A DNA stretch of 44,314 nt from Acidobacteriota bacterium (GCA_025352795.1 JANXSF010000031.1:1-44314), one strand, 5' to 3'; positions 7,952-18,400 are shown, counted from the stretch's first letter. Translations and numbers: made by a program. Notes: generated by a model not told the origin, from the letters alone.

Positions 7952-8259
7952 ACTGTTCTTAATTTTAACAGAAGGGAGTCAGGGGAACGCGTCAAACATT
8001 TCGATTGCGTGGGTAACGGCGTTTGGGTAACGATCTGTTAATCTTTCCTCCTTTCATTCAAAAGTAAGGGAAATCTGAGGGGGGTTCAATTGGTGGGTTA
8101 CCTTAGGGGCGTGGGCGGGTATCGCGTATAGTTAATGAGGTATGGATGCCTTGGCTGTCGGCAAAATTTCGCTGGAAGAATACTTCAAATTCGAAGATCC
8201 TTCCGCCTGCCCCAAAACCACGAAGCGTGCATGGTACAAAGGGAATGGAATTTGTTTCT
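7952..8259. other. Gap between rpoN and the ATPase gene
   Basis: This 308-bp divergent region must hold the promoters of rpoN (leftward) and the ATPase/TOPRIM pair (rightward). I see the CTGTT-N9-AACAG inverted repeat beside the rpoN start, and a lone TATAGT at 8127-8132 that could be a -10 box for the rightward genes but lacks a matching -35. The last 114 bp (8146-8259) are open in frame with the ATPase but lack family-like sequence. Confidence 0.4.
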
Positions 8260-9366
8260 ATGATTTCATCACTCAAAATAGAAGGATATCGAGGCTTCGA
8301 TCAGTTCGAGATGAACGGTCTGGGCAGAATCAACCTGCTTGTGGGAACGAACAACAGCGGGAAGTCCTCCGTCCTGGAAGCAATCAGCCTTTTAGTTTCC
8401 CCGGCTTCATTAACCCAGATTCTGCGTCGTCGCGATGAAGGGATTGGGGAAGCTAGACCTCAAGCCCGCGAGCACCGAACATACGCTTCTTTGGGTAGGA
8501 ATGTGAACGTAACCCATATCTTCCGAGGTCACGACCCCCAAATTGGTTCCTTCATTCAAATTTCAACCAGTCAGACAGAAGCGCGATTTGTTCGGTTTTC
8601 CATAAGGGAATGGGAACAATCTGATAAAGACAAACTATCCCGGCTGTACTGGCAGGATCTCCCGGAGCCAGAAGGGACTTCCGTATTTGAAATCACAGGA
8701 AACCCGGACCCTGGGATTGTCGGCTTTATTATGACGCAATCTGGAGCGGTTCCGTCCTTTCCGCCCGCGCTCCCGCGCGGTAAAAAGGGCCTTCCGATAC
8801 AAGTGTGTTTGATTTCCACGGAGTCGTTATCAAGAGAAGATCTTGTCGGAATGTGGAACAATATCGCACTCACACCCCACGAAAACTTGGTGCTGAATGC
8901 GTTACGGTTTTTGGATGACAAGATAGAGGGAATCGCCGCACAAGCGAATACTTTCGGTTCATCCAATCAGCGCGGTGGCTTCATCCTTAAACTAAAAGGA
9001 CAAGATCTACCCGTTCCGATCGGCAGCATGGGTGACGGAATGTGGCGCATTCTTGCATTGGCGATTGCCATTACTCAATGCAAGGGCGGAGTGCTACTGG
9101 TGGATGAAATCGACACGGGCCTGCACTACACGGTCATGTCGCAAATGTGGAAGCTCATTTACAACACTGCCAAAGAGTTGGATGTCCAAGTGTTTGCCAC
9201 AACCCATAGTTACGATTGCATCCACAGTTTGGCGCAGATTTGCTCCAGTCATGACATGGAACAATCGGTGACCGTGCAGCGGATTGAGCCTGGGAAAAAG
9301 CGTGCGGTCCCTTATGACGAAGAAGAGATAACAATCGCCGCGTTAAAAGATATCGAAGTTCGCTAA
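8260..9366 (+). CDS. AAA (OLD/AAA_15-like) ATPase paired with a TOPRIM protein
   Basis: A 368-residue ABC-type ATPase of the OLD/RecF/AAA_15 kind. Numbered from ATG 8260: opening strand SLKIEGYRGF, Walker A GTNNSGKSS at 29-37, ABC-like signature SMGDGMWRI near 256, Walker B GGVLLVDE at 276-283 with the catalytic Glu, and switch His in TTHSYD near 316. About 190 residues between Walker A and the signature form a variable insert. The frame is open back to ATG 8146, adding 38 residues, but family members normally start with MxxSLxIxxFRGF, so I prefer 8260; ATG 8245 is also possible. It carries no TOPRIM domain itself; the next gene, 9 bp on, supplies one. The pair is probably a defence or DNA-repair module. 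Function is inferred from family resemblance only. Confidence 0.88.
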   Translation: MISSLKIEGYRGFDQFEMNGLGRINLLVGTNNSGKSSVLEAISLLVSPASLTQILRRRDEGIGEARPQAREHRTYASLGRNVNVTHIFRGHDPQIGSFIQISTSQTEARFVRFSIREWEQSDKDKLSRLYWQDLPEPEGTSVFEITGNPDPGIVGFIMTQSGAVPSFPPALPRGKKGLPIQVCLISTESLSREDLVGMWNNIALTPHENLVLNALRFLDDKIEGIAAQANTFGSSNQRGGFILKLKGQDLPVPIGSMGDGMWRILALAIAITQCKGGVLLVDEIDTGLHYTVMSQMWKLIYNTAKELDVQVFATTHSYDCIHSLAQICSSHDMEQSVTVQRIEPGKKRAVPYDEEEITIAALKDIEVR

Positions 9367-9375
9367 AAGATACGA

Positions 9376-10026
9376 GTGCCGATAGACCACCCGAAAATTC
9401 TCATTGTAGAAGGCAATGACGACAAGCATTCCGTCATCGGCTTGATGGAGCATCACACCCCATGGCCCAACCAGCGGGAGAGTTGGCCAGTTTATGTAAA
9501 GCTTGGGAATAGTATCAGTGAAATTCTTGGTCCGAAGTATCTGACCACAGAGATCAAGAATGCTCAAGCCAAAATAATCGGTGTCGTAGTTGATGCCGAT
9601 GACAACCCAACAAGTTGTTACTATAACATTCGCCAACTTTGCGAAACGGACTTTCCCGATCTTCCCGCCACCATGCCCAGGGAAGGCTTAGTTGTCACCA
9701 ACGACGACGGAAAACGGTTCAGTTTGTGGATCATGCCGAATAACACAGACACCGGGGATCTTGAGACATTCCTCAAAAATTTAGTGTCCGGTGAATTACA
9801 AACTACACTCTGGGATCAAGCCAGCAATTGCGTGCAAACAGCCCTATCTATGGGAGCTGAATGCCGCGCGTCTCATATTCCAAAAGCGAATCTCTATACC
9901 TGGCTCGCGTGGCAGGACCCTCCTGGACGTTCTCCTGGGGAATCACTCACCAAGAAATTTCTGGACCCACACTCCAATCACGCTGAGCCGTTTATAGCCT
10001 GGTTCAAGAAACTCTATAAACTGTGA
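9376..10026 (+). CDS. DUF3226 TOPRIM-fold protein
   Basis: A 216-residue protein from a GTG start, 9 bp after the ATPase stop, so the two are surely one transcript. The TOPRIM pattern is visible: ILIVEGNDD with the conserved Glu at 12, then GVVVDADD with Asp 73 and 75. The rest fits DUF3226: SLWIMPNN, GDLETFL, and a C-terminal block with YTWLAWQDPPGR and FIAWFKKLY. TOPRIM folds of this type occur in nucleases of OLD proteins, topoisomerases and primases. The acidic residues could hold metal for nucleic-acid cleavage, or the protein could be an effector released by the ATPase, as AriB is by AriA in PARIS. The Shine-Dalgarno is weak (AAGA), so translational coupling is likely. The fold call is strong; the activity is unproven. 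Confidence 0.85.
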   Translation: MPIDHPKILIVEGNDDKHSVIGLMEHHTPWPNQRESWPVYVKLGNSISEILGPKYLTTEIKNAQAKIIGVVVDADDNPTSCYYNIRQLCETDFPDLPATMPREGLVVTNDDGKRFSLWIMPNNTDTGDLETFLKNLVSGELQTTLWDQASNCVQTALSMGAECRASHIPKANLYTWLAWQDPPGRSPGESLTKKFLDPHSNHAEPFIAWFKKLYKL

Positions 10027-10110
10027 AGATTATTCTTGTAACACCCCCGCCCACCCACCCAACCATCCGCCGAACGATCAGTGTATACTCCGCAGTTGGA
10101 ATCCCAGCTC

Positions 10111-11670
10111 ATGACACAACGCCTTATCCTCCTCCACCTCATCGCCACGCTAACCCTGCTGGCCCAACCGCCGCAGCCTGCCAAAGCGCTTACTCCAAGT
10201 GATCGGCCCGATGCGCAAACTTTATCCCGCACAGTGCAGGCCTTGCGTCGGTCCAGTCCAATTAATGGCGAAGTTGCGATTCAAACTGACAAGTTGATGC
10301 AGGATGCAGAAGCTTTACTTACCATCGGCCAAGCTGGTGAGGCGCGTCGTAAGTTGGCTCATGCCCAGGCACTGATCACAAGTTCGCCTTGGGAACCGAA
10401 AGATGAGTTCCTCTGGTCATTGGCATTTCATCCGCGACAAGTTGTGATGGAACCTTCTCACCCTCTTTTAGTCGAAGTATCCCAGCTATATCCTGCGCCC
10501 TATTCATCAACAGGACTGCGCCTGCGCCTGACCTTGCATACTGCTGGCAGGGATTCCAAACCCATTCGGGAACTGGGCATGTTCGACGTTCCTGCTCGGG
10601 ACTTGATTGTTGATCCTTGCATCGCTCAGTTCAATCTCAGCACGACTCCCGACGGCACCTATCGTTTAAATGCTGAGCTCGTTGATGACGGCAAGACGCT
10701 AGTCACGCTTCAGCAAAGCATCGCCCTTGCCGAAGGCATTGAACTTCGATCGTCGGACGTGGAACAGCGTATGGGCAAAATCAAAGGATTCGAAAGCGCT
10801 AAGGCGTCCGTACGCTGGCCTTTCGATATGGCGCGAGTGGTGAATACCGGGATTCGCAAACTTGAAACCAACGATTTCGGTCTGCCCGAATCGGGCGCAC
10901 AGTACTTCGATTTTGGAAAGGAGCTTCGGGAATCCAACCAGATTTTGAAAGCTCTTGAATCGGGTAAAGATCCGCTGGTGCGCGCCAAAGGGGACCAGGA
11001 GCGTCATTATTGGTTTGCCGAAGCAGGTGAAATTATGCCCTATCGGGTGTATGTTCCAACGAACTGGGACGGCAAAAAGCAGTTACCCATGATCTTTGTT
11101 TTGCACGGCACTACGCGGGATCATAATTTTTATTTTGATCGTGACGGTGGACTGCTGGCCAAGCTGGCAGAAAAGCACGGTTACATTGTGGCCACCACCA
11201 TGGGCTATCGACCCAATGCTGGATACAACGCCGGTGCGCGAACTTCCGCACAGCGACGGGATGGCGAATTAAGTGAAAAAGACGCCATGCAATCCCTGGA
11301 TCTTATTGTGAACGAGTTCCATCCAGACCCCGCCCGCATCTACCTCTTCGGCCATTCCGCTGGCGGTACCGGCGGTTGGTATCTGGGTAGCAAATACGGG
11401 GATCGCTTTGCAGGATTGGCGCTCAGCGCGTTTGGCACGCAGCCTGCCAGTGTTCCGTTTGAGAAACTGAAAGGAGTCCCACTCCTTGTGATTGTTGGTT
11501 CAAAGGATAGTCCACGCACAGTTGAGACTGCCCGCACCATGGCCAAAGCAGTTGCGGAAAAAGGTTTTGAAACACAATTTCTGGAAGTTCAGGAAGCCAC
11601 TCACGACACTATTGTGAGCCAGGCGCTGCCCACCGTGTTTCAGTTTTTCAACACTCATCACCGCCAGTAA
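10111..11670 (+). CDS. Exported alpha/beta hydrolase (esterase-like)
   Basis: A 519-residue protein. ATG 10111 gives a signal peptide (MTQRLILLHLIATLTLLAQ); the in-frame GTG at 10081 would bury it. Residues 25-310 hold helical and beta stretches with no family I can name. The C-terminal 200 residues form an alpha/beta hydrolase like feruloyl or poly-hydroxybutyrate esterases. It has YRVYVPTNWDGKKQLPMIFV and oxyanion motif LHGTT, then nucleophile elbow GHSAGG, acid in VGSKDSP, and His in ATHDTI. All three catalytic residues are therefore present. The substrate is unknown; extracytoplasmic location points to polymer or ester breakdown. A TATACT at 10084-10089 could be a -10 box, with no good -35. 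The next gene, 91 bp on, is also exported. Confidence 0.85.
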   Translation: MTQRLILLHLIATLTLLAQPPQPAKALTPSDRPDAQTLSRTVQALRRSSPINGEVAIQTDKLMQDAEALLTIGQAGEARRKLAHAQALITSSPWEPKDEFLWSLAFHPRQVVMEPSHPLLVEVSQLYPAPYSSTGLRLRLTLHTAGRDSKPIRELGMFDVPARDLIVDPCIAQFNLSTTPDGTYRLNAELVDDGKTLVTLQQSIALAEGIELRSSDVEQRMGKIKGFESAKASVRWPFDMARVVNTGIRKLETNDFGLPESGAQYFDFGKELRESNQILKALESGKDPLVRAKGDQERHYWFAEAGEIMPYRVYVPTNWDGKKQLPMIFVLHGTTRDHNFYFDRDGGLLAKLAEKHGYIVATTMGYRPNAGYNAGARTSAQRRDGELSEKDAMQSLDLIVNEFHPDPARIYLFGHSAGGTGGWYLGSKYGDRFAGLALSAFGTQPASVPFEKLKGVPLLVIVGSKDSPRTVETARTMAKAVAEKGFETQFLEVQEATHDTIVSQALPTVFQFFNTHHRQ

Positions 11671-11761
11671 GCCGACGTAACCATTGGATCTCAAGACCCA
11701 GTCCGCCGCGCTCGTAGCAGTTGCGATATGTTAGTAGGGTCCAATTTGGAAAGGAAGGTCA

Positions 11762-12634
11762 ATGATTAGATTCTGGTCCACTGTCAATTTGATTTTGTCC
11801 GTCGCACTGCTGGGCGTCCCCGCCCTGGCCCAGTCAAAACCGCCGCTGTACAATACAGCCAAACAAAAGCTGCTGGAAGGCAAGCAGGTGTTCAGCTTCA
11901 CCCAAAGCAAATTCGATATTGCGGCCTACTGCGAAGCAGCCAAGCATTACGATTACGCCTGGTTTGAAATGCAACACAGCACCCTGGAATTCAAAGATGT
12001 GGAAGCGATGATCGCCGCCTGTCCGCACGCTGGGGCCATCCCCATGGTCCGCTTGCCAGATGCGCAGGAATGGCACATTCAACATGCCACCGATATTGGA
12101 GCTCTGGGTGTAATCATCCCCACTGTCGACGATGTGGAGCGAAGTCGCGAAGCTGCCAAGTGGTCACGCTATCCGCCAGTGGCACGGCGCAGTTCTGGTC
12201 AGGGACAGGCTCGCACTATTTGGGGAATCAACGGCATAGACTACGCCAAAACTTTTAACGACAACATGCTGGTGGTGGTGATGATTGAATCACCAACCGG
12301 TGTTGCCAATGTCCACGATATTGCTTCCGTCGATGGAGTGGACGTGGTGATCATCGGCAATAACGACCTGAGCGTATTCGGTGGATTGCCTCAGGATGAC
12401 GACCGGTATCAAGCCATGGTCACAAAGATTCACGACGAAACGCGCAAGGCGGGCAAGATTTTTGGGCAGGCGAATGCCAATTACGCCAAGGGACATCCGC
12501 TGAGTAAGACTTCGTTTTTCTTCCAGAACGGGCCATCGAAAGATGGCTGGAAACCCCCGTCAGCAGCCGGTCGCAACGTCAACGCCCCACCCCCAGGTGA
12601 GGAAGATGCTCCGGCCAAAAAGCCAGTGAAATAA
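11762..12634 (+). CDS. Exported HpcH/HpaI aldolase-like protein
   Basis: A 290-residue protein with a strong Shine-Dalgarno (GGAAAGGAAGG) and a clear signal peptide (WSTVNLILSVALLGVPALAQ). The mature part is an HpcH/HpaI-type TIM barrel, the fold of 4-hydroxy-2-oxoheptanedioate aldolase. Visible are YAWFEMQHS in place of the usual DxEH, the Arg in PMVRLPDA, IGALGVIIPTVDD, the metal Glu in MIESPTGV and Asp in IGNNDLS. The core metal and Arg residues are kept, so it may be active. Family members are normally cytoplasmic, so the leader is unusual. The last 35 residues are Pro/Ala/Lys-rich and look disordered. A physiological substrate cannot be inferred; association with the preceding exported hydrolase hints at use of an external compound. 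Confidence 0.86.
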   Translation: MIRFWSTVNLILSVALLGVPALAQSKPPLYNTAKQKLLEGKQVFSFTQSKFDIAAYCEAAKHYDYAWFEMQHSTLEFKDVEAMIAACPHAGAIPMVRLPDAQEWHIQHATDIGALGVIIPTVDDVERSREAAKWSRYPPVARRSSGQGQARTIWGINGIDYAKTFNDNMLVVVMIESPTGVANVHDIASVDGVDVVIIGNNDLSVFGGLPQDDDRYQAMVTKIHDETRKAGKIFGQANANYAKGHPLSKTSFFFQNGPSKDGWKPPSAAGRNVNAPPPGEEDAPAKKPVK

Positions 12635-12660
12635 GGATCGCGTTAATTCTGAATTCCGAA

Positions 12661-12812
12661 GTGAGTGGGACAGGCATTCCTGCAATCGGACAGCTTCAAG
12701 TGTGGGATTGAAGCGTATCAGGCCTTTGGAAAGACCGCTCCCTCGCGGTCACGGCTCGGTAGAAGCAGCATGCTACCGAGCCGTGACCGCGAGGGAGCGG
12801 TCTTTTTTTCTA
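12661..12812. repeat. Palindromic dispersed repeat, copy B, with terminator-like core
   Basis: 12661-12729 carries the tag seen in inverted orientation in copy A (CAATCGGACAGCTTCAAGTG, then AAGCGTATCAGGCCTTTGG). It is followed by a perfect 33-base inverted repeat, arms 12730-12762 and 12773-12805, loop ten bases, starting AAAGACCGCTCCCTCGCGGT and ending in a run of T on the plus strand and A at the other end. The form and its place between convergent genes (aldolase-like and histidine kinase) suit a two-way terminator. Confidence 0.85.
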
Positions 12813-12833
12813 ACCACACCACTTCTGCAATCT

Positions 12834-15491
12834 CTAGCAAGACTTCCAATATACGCCTAGCATCTCACGCAATTGCTCGGCCCTTACTGGTTTACTCAAG
12901 TAGCCGTCCATGCCCGATTGAAGGCACCGTTCCCGATCCTCCTCCAACGCTCCAGCAGTCAGCGCAATGATGGGCGTATGCCGAGCTTCACCTTCCCTAA
13001 TCCGAATAGCGCCGGTGGCTTCATACCCGTCCATCTCTGGCATTTGACAATCCATGAAGATCAAATCATAAGGCAATAGGGCGGACATTTGCAGAGCTTC
13101 CCGACCATCTGCGGCCACGTCTACACGGCACCCCAGCTTGCCCAGCAATGCCGCACCCACCTTCTGATTCACACTGTTATCTTCCACCAAAAGCACGCGC
13201 CTCCCAGCGAAGCTGGGACCGTCTTTCGATTGCAGGGTTGGCAGGATCGGGGTGGGTCGCCGAGTCCAAATAGGTGCAGTCACGCCCACTTGCCGATTGC
13301 CCAAAACCCTCTGCAGTGCCTCCAGTAAGATAGCCTCGCGAATGGGTTTGATCAGGTAAGCATCGCCACCGACAGCATCCATGCGACAAACTTCGATCTG
13401 GTCATCCGTTGCAGTAATCAGCAGAATGGGCAGGTTCTTACTCGCTTGTCGCAATCGATGGATGGTCTCCTCGCGGTCCATATCGGGAATTCTATGATCC
13501 AGACAGATTAGTCGATAGGGGTCACCATCTGCAGCAGCAGTCAAAACCATTTGCACCGCCGCTTCGCCCGTCGCCGCTTCTTCCACCCGCATTCCCCAGC
13601 GTGAGCACAGACCAAGAGTTATGAAACGGCTGATCTGGTGGTTGTCCACAATCAGAACACGCACCCCATCCAACCGCACCTCTGGAACCGGCACCGCCCC
13701 AGGAGAAGGATTTGGAGGCAGCGGAATTTCAAAGGAAAAAGAGGAACCTTCCCCTACCTGGCTGGCCAACTTAATCGTCCCGCCCATCAGCTCCACCAGT
13801 TGCATGGAAATGGCCAGCCCCAACCCTGTGCCGCCATATTTGCGAGTGGTGGAGGAATCCACCTGTTGGAACTTGCGGAACAGTAAACCCTGACGGTCTG
13901 TGGGAATTCCAATGCCCGTATCGTGCACGGCAATGCGCAGGTTGACCTTGCCGTTAGACATGGGTTTAATGTCCGCCTCCACCAAAACGTGGCCGTGATT
14001 GGTGAACTTAATGGCGTTCGATGCCAGGTTCAAAGCCACTTGCCGGATGCGCCCAGGATCACCCAAAAATTCCCGAGGGGCATCGGGATCGTAGTGCAGC
14101 AGCAGTTCCAATTTCTTCTCATGGGCCTCTACAGCCAACAGCTCCACTACATCTTCCAAGGCGTTATAAAGATCGAAAGGGACAATTTCCAAATCCAACT
14201 TGCCTGCTTCGATTTTGGAAAAATCCAAAATATCGTTGATGATGCTGAGCAGTGCTTCACCCGAGCCGCGGACGGTTTCCGCATAGTTCTTTTGCTCTGC
14301 TGTAAGCGTTGTGCCCAGCAGCAACCCAGTCATCCCGATGACGCCATTCATAGGCGTGCGAATCTCGTGACTCATAGATGCCAGAAACTCGCTTTTGGCA
14401 CGGGTAGCGGCCTCTGCGCGCTCCTTTTCGAATCCCAAAGCTTCCACCATTTGAGCCAGTTCGCTGCTATATTTTTCTTGCGCCTTTTGGGCTTCTTCTA
14501 GGTGGATCAGTTGACGTTGAATCAGTTGGGAGGCTTGGTCTGCATCCGTAATATCGAAAAGAGTGCTACGCAGACCAATGATTTCCCCTCTTTCGTTATG
14601 CACCAGACGGTCGTGGATTTCTACCAGCAACTCTGTTTTATCGCGCCTTACAAAACGACGGCGGCTGGGCACCAGAGGCAGTTGGTCAGACAGTTTTCGG
14701 ATAACATTTTCGCGGCTGGCGCTGCGGTCCTGCTCGGTTACAAAGTCCCACACTGGTCGGCCCAAAATCTCATGAGCTTCGTAACCAAACAGTGCGCACT
14801 CAGCAGCGTTCACCCGGCACAGTATTCCTTGGGTATCCAGTTCCTGATAGGCAACCGGAGCATTTTCAAACAGGTCTGTAAGCAATTCTTCTTTCTTCCT
14901 ACGCTCTTCCCCCAGTTGTTCTTCCGCTTGCCTGCGCCCGCTGATGTCGCTGAACGCTATATGGCAGACTGTGTCGCCACCAGGAAGTTGTGCAGCATTG
15001 GCTTCCAATTGGGCCCAGAACGGCACCCCTCCTTCTTTCACCATTGCCAGTTCGCACGCCCATGGCGCGCCAGCTTGGAACAGCTTTCTATGGTTTAAAT
15101 AGTAGATATCGGAATGCTCTTTGCTGATATATCGGGTGATTGGGGTGCCCGTCATGGCACCTCTGGCAAAGCCCAACAAACGGGCGGCAGTTAAGTTTGC
15201 TTCCAGGATCAAGCCCAGTTCATTGACACTGCAGTATCCTACTGGTGCCAGGTCGTAAAGGTCAAAATAGCGCGCCCGGGAAGCTTCTAATTCCTGCTGT
15301 GCACGACGAAGCTCTTCGTTCTGCATCTCCAACTCAATCTGGTGCACCCGCAGTTCGTGGAGCGTCCGAATGGTTTCTTCAGGCGAAAGTGGCACCTGAT
15401 CTTCAGTCCACTGCGCAGCTTTTTTACGAGCCATCTCTTCTGCACGCAAGCGCAGTTGAGCTGAGTCATTCACGTCTATGTTGCTCTTCAT
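12834..15491 (-). CDS. Hybrid sensor histidine kinase with two receivers
   Basis: An 885-residue soluble kinase with no membrane segments. A coiled coil covers about 40-75, and PAS domains about 75-190 and 205-320. HisKA has the phospho-accepting His 375 in [15 protein letters not shown]; the ATPase domain has N492, DTGIG at 524 and the GGTGLGL lid. Receiver 1 (609-730) has phospho-acceptor D665 in ICLDHRIPD; receiver 2 (765-880) has a textbook [10 protein letters not shown] start and D814 in [11 protein letters not shown]. Receiver 1 begins IVDNHQ, so one usual acidic residue is Asn. Its start overlaps the stop of the CheB-CheR gene by four bases (ATGA), so the two are coupled. There is no Hpt or output domain in the window, so the phosphorelay partner is elsewhere. 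The stimulus is unknown. Confidence 0.93.
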   Translation of the reverse strand: MKSNIDVNDSAQLRLRAEEMARKKAAQWTEDQVPLSPEETIRTLHELRVHQIELEMQNEELRRAQQELEASRARYFDLYDLAPVGYCSVNELGLILEANLTAARLLGFARGAMTGTPITRYISKEHSDIYYLNHRKLFQAGAPWACELAMVKEGGVPFWAQLEANAAQLPGGDTVCHIAFSDISGRRQAEEQLGEERRKKEELLTDLFENAPVAYQELDTQGILCRVNAAECALFGYEAHEILGRPVWDFVTEQDRSASRENVIRKLSDQLPLVPSRRRFVRRDKTELLVEIHDRLVHNERGEIIGLRSTLFDITDADQASQLIQRQLIHLEEAQKAQEKYSSELAQMVEALGFEKERAEAATRAKSEFLASMSHEIRTPMNGVIGMTGLLLGTTLTAEQKNYAETVRGSGEALLSIINDILDFSKIEAGKLDLEIVPFDLYNALEDVVELLAVEAHEKKLELLLHYDPDAPREFLGDPGRIRQVALNLASNAIKFTNHGHVLVEADIKPMSNGKVNLRIAVHDTGIGIPTDRQGLLFRKFQQVDSSTTRKYGGTGLGLAISMQLVELMGGTIKLASQVGEGSSFSFEIPLPPNPSPGAVPVPEVRLDGVRVLIVDNHQISRFITLGLCSRWGMRVEEAATGEAAVQMVLTAAADGDPYRLICLDHRIPDMDREETIHRLRQASKNLPILLITATDDQIEVCRMDAVGGDAYLIKPIREAILLEALQRVLGNRQVGVTAPIWTRRPTPILPTLQSKDGPSFAGRRVLLVEDNSVNQKVGAALLGKLGCRVDVAADGREALQMSALLPYDLIFMDCQMPEMDGYEATGAIRIREGEARHTPIIALTAGALEEDRERCLQSGMDGYLSKPVRAEQLREMLGVYWKSC

Positions 15492-18400
15492 AGCGGCACT
15501 GCTGCGTCTAACAAGCCTTTGCTTCCGCTGGCCCGCTCCGTTGTCGCAATGCCATAAATCTGCCCATCGGCATTCACCAACGCTGTCGAAATCATTGAGA
15601 CGTCAAGAACGGTGCCATCCTTGCAGATGCGTTGCGTCCGGTATGGCACCAGAATTTCAGCCCGGCTAAGCTGCTCGACCATGGCCAATGCTTGCTTACG
15701 CAAGCCTTCAGGAATTAGGTCACGGACATTCATGGAAAGTGCTGCGGCTTCGCTCCAACCATACATTCGCACCGCTCCCTGATTCCACGCCAGAATGAAA
15801 CCCTCCAAATCCTGCATGGTAATGGCATCGTTGGCATCGCGAACGATCACAGCCAAACGAACCAGGTCATTGGCCTTGCGCAATGCTTCCCGCGTGCGCA
15901 CAATTTCTGAAATATTCACGAACGTGATCACCGCACCTTCAATCATGTTGTCTATGGTGCGGTACGGCAGAATGCGCATTGTGAACCACTCACCGGAACG
16001 GGTTTGCACTTCCATTTCTTTGGCCATCAGACTATCCAACACCGCATGAATATCGGCCACCAGGCGATCATACCCAACCAGATTGGAGACAATGTGATTC
16101 ACTGGACGACCTACGTCACTCAGAATCAGGTTGGTGATCTCTGTCACAGCCGGGGTGAAACGCAGAATGCGCAATTGGTAATCCACAAAGATGGTCCCAA
16201 TGCCCGTGCCCGCCAGCAGGTTGTTCATGTCATTGTTGACCCGCGAAAGGTCACCCACTTTGGTCTGCAGTTCCACGTTGACCGTGGCTAATTCCTCGTT
16301 CAACGATTGCAACTCTTCCTTGGAAGTCTCCATTTCTTCGTTAGTGGATTGCAATTCTTCATTCACGGATTGCATTTCTTCATTTGACGATTTGAGTTCT
16401 TCATTGGATGTCTCCAGCTCCTCATTGGCCGTTTGAAGGTACTCCTCTTTGGCTTGCAATTCCCGTTTCAAAGCCACAATGCGCTGATCGTCTAACTCTG
16501 TGCTCTCCACTTCCGCTTGAACATGCTGCAACTGTTCCACGTGCAACATTGGCCCATTCTCCAAAATGACCAGGAAAAGCGGTACTTCAGAGATGGTGGT
16601 TGTCAAAGGCCGGACGGTTAAGTCCACCACCGTGAAGTTGCCGTTGGTTTTAACGCGCAGTCCAGGGCAGCGCACCATCTCTCTGGTGGACGCCGCTTTA
16701 TGCAAGGCTGTGGTCAGGTCGCGTCGTAACCCTTCGCGGGCCATCTTCAAAACGTTGCTGATTCCAACCTCACCGGCCACCGGCTCAAGGTAAAGTCCGG
16801 TACGTCCGTAAAGGTAAAGAATGTCTCCCTGGCCATTCACCAGCACGCTGGCTGGAGCCAACTGCTGCAATAGCGCTTGTTCCGTCAGCTCGCGTAGCGG
16901 TAGTTTCCCTGCGCTGTTGGTCCTTCCGGCGATCCTTGGAATGGCTGCTTCAATTGCCGTCATAGGAGGCAGAAATCGACCCAGGGCCAGACGCTGGGCA
17001 CTGTGCAGATCAGACTTGGATTGATACAGTTTGGAATTGCGATCAAACACTGTAAATAGATTGCTGAACTCGCCCACACTTTCCGAATTGCCCAGAAACA
17101 GAAATCCGTCCCGGTTCAGCGCGTAGTGGAACAGCGGAATCAGCTTCTTCTGAAGTTCCACACCCATATAGATCATAAGATTGCGACAACAGATCAAATC
17201 CAGTTTGGAAAACGGTGGATCTTTAATCAGGTCCTGCTCAGAAAAGATCAACATGTCTCGAATGCTTTTGTGGATGCGGTAAGAACTGCCGTCGGCTTCC
17301 ACTGTGAAAAAGCGGGCCAGTCTTTCCGCTGAGATATTGGCCGCAATGCTGGCCGGATACAGGCCTACGCGGGCCGTGGCAATGGAGCGGCTGTCAATAT
17401 CCGTTGCAAAAACCTGAACCGTGAAACTCCTCTTCATGTTGGCCTGACGCTCAGCAAGCAGAATGGCAATGGAATAAGCTTCTTCCCCGTTGGAACATCC
17501 AGCCGACCAGACGCGAACCACGTTACCCGGATGCTTGTCAGCAAAAAGTGCCGGAATCACCTGTTCTTCAAGCGTCTTAAAGGCATCTGGATCTCGAAAG
17601 AAATTGGTTACCCCAATTAATAGGTCGCGAAAAAGTGCCTCCACCTCGGCGGGCGTCTGTTGGGAATACTTAAGGTAATCTTGGATTGAAGCAATCTGAT
17701 GGACAGCCAGGCGTCGCTCTATTCGACGATGAATCGTACTGGGTTTGTATAAGGAAAAATCGTGCCCGGTTAAGGAGCGCAGCAGTACGAAGATCATCTT
17801 CAATGCGCTGTCAGACTGGGGTGCCGCAGTGACTGCGGGCTGGGGAATTTTTCCAAAGGCACGGGCGACATAGGAAATCAATTGTGCAGCCATCTCTGCC
17901 GGGGGCAGCTCGTAATCCACCAGACCAGTGGCAATCGCGGATCGCGGCATGCCGTCATATTCGGTGGATGCCGGGTTTTGCGCCATCACCATACCGCCTT
18001 CCCCTTTAATGGCTCGCACGCCCAAAGTTCCGTCGCTGCCTGTGCCGGAAAGCACAATGCAAATGGCACGTTCATGCTGATCCTGGGCCAGGGAACGAAA
18101 GAAGAAATCAATGGGCAGACGGTGCCCGCGGGGTGAGGCTGGTTCCATCAATTGCAACCTGCCATTCAGAAAAGCCATGTCGCGATTGGGTGGAATGATA
18201 TACGCGCAATTGGGTTGCACCGTCATTCCATCCTGAACTTCGAACACCTGCATGTGCGTAAAGCGGCGAACCAAGTCAGTAAGAATGCTTTTGTAATCTG
18301 GCGCCAAGTGCTGCACCAACACAAAGGCCATACCCGGATCAGTGTCTGTGGGCATGCCTGCAAAGAATGCTTCGAAAGCCGAAAGCCCTCCAGCAGAAGC

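Noticed and set aside
8146-8259. N-terminal 38-residue extension of the ATPase from ATG 8146
   Set aside because: The extension has no family counterpart, and relatives begin at the strand encoded just after ATG 8260; kept only as a possibility.
1454-12812. The palindromic repeats as CRISPR units
   Set aside because: Only two copies over 11 kb apart, no regular spacers and no cas genes.
13923-15098. Two plus-strand frames of about 195 codons opposite the hybrid kinase
   Set aside because: Kinase motifs on the minus strand are complete, and the opposite frames show no domain, signal or start site of their own.
16290-16450. DNA-level tandem repeat
   Set aside because: The repetitiveness comes from the NEEL/NEEM coiled-coil heptads of the CheB-CheR protein, so no separate element is needed.
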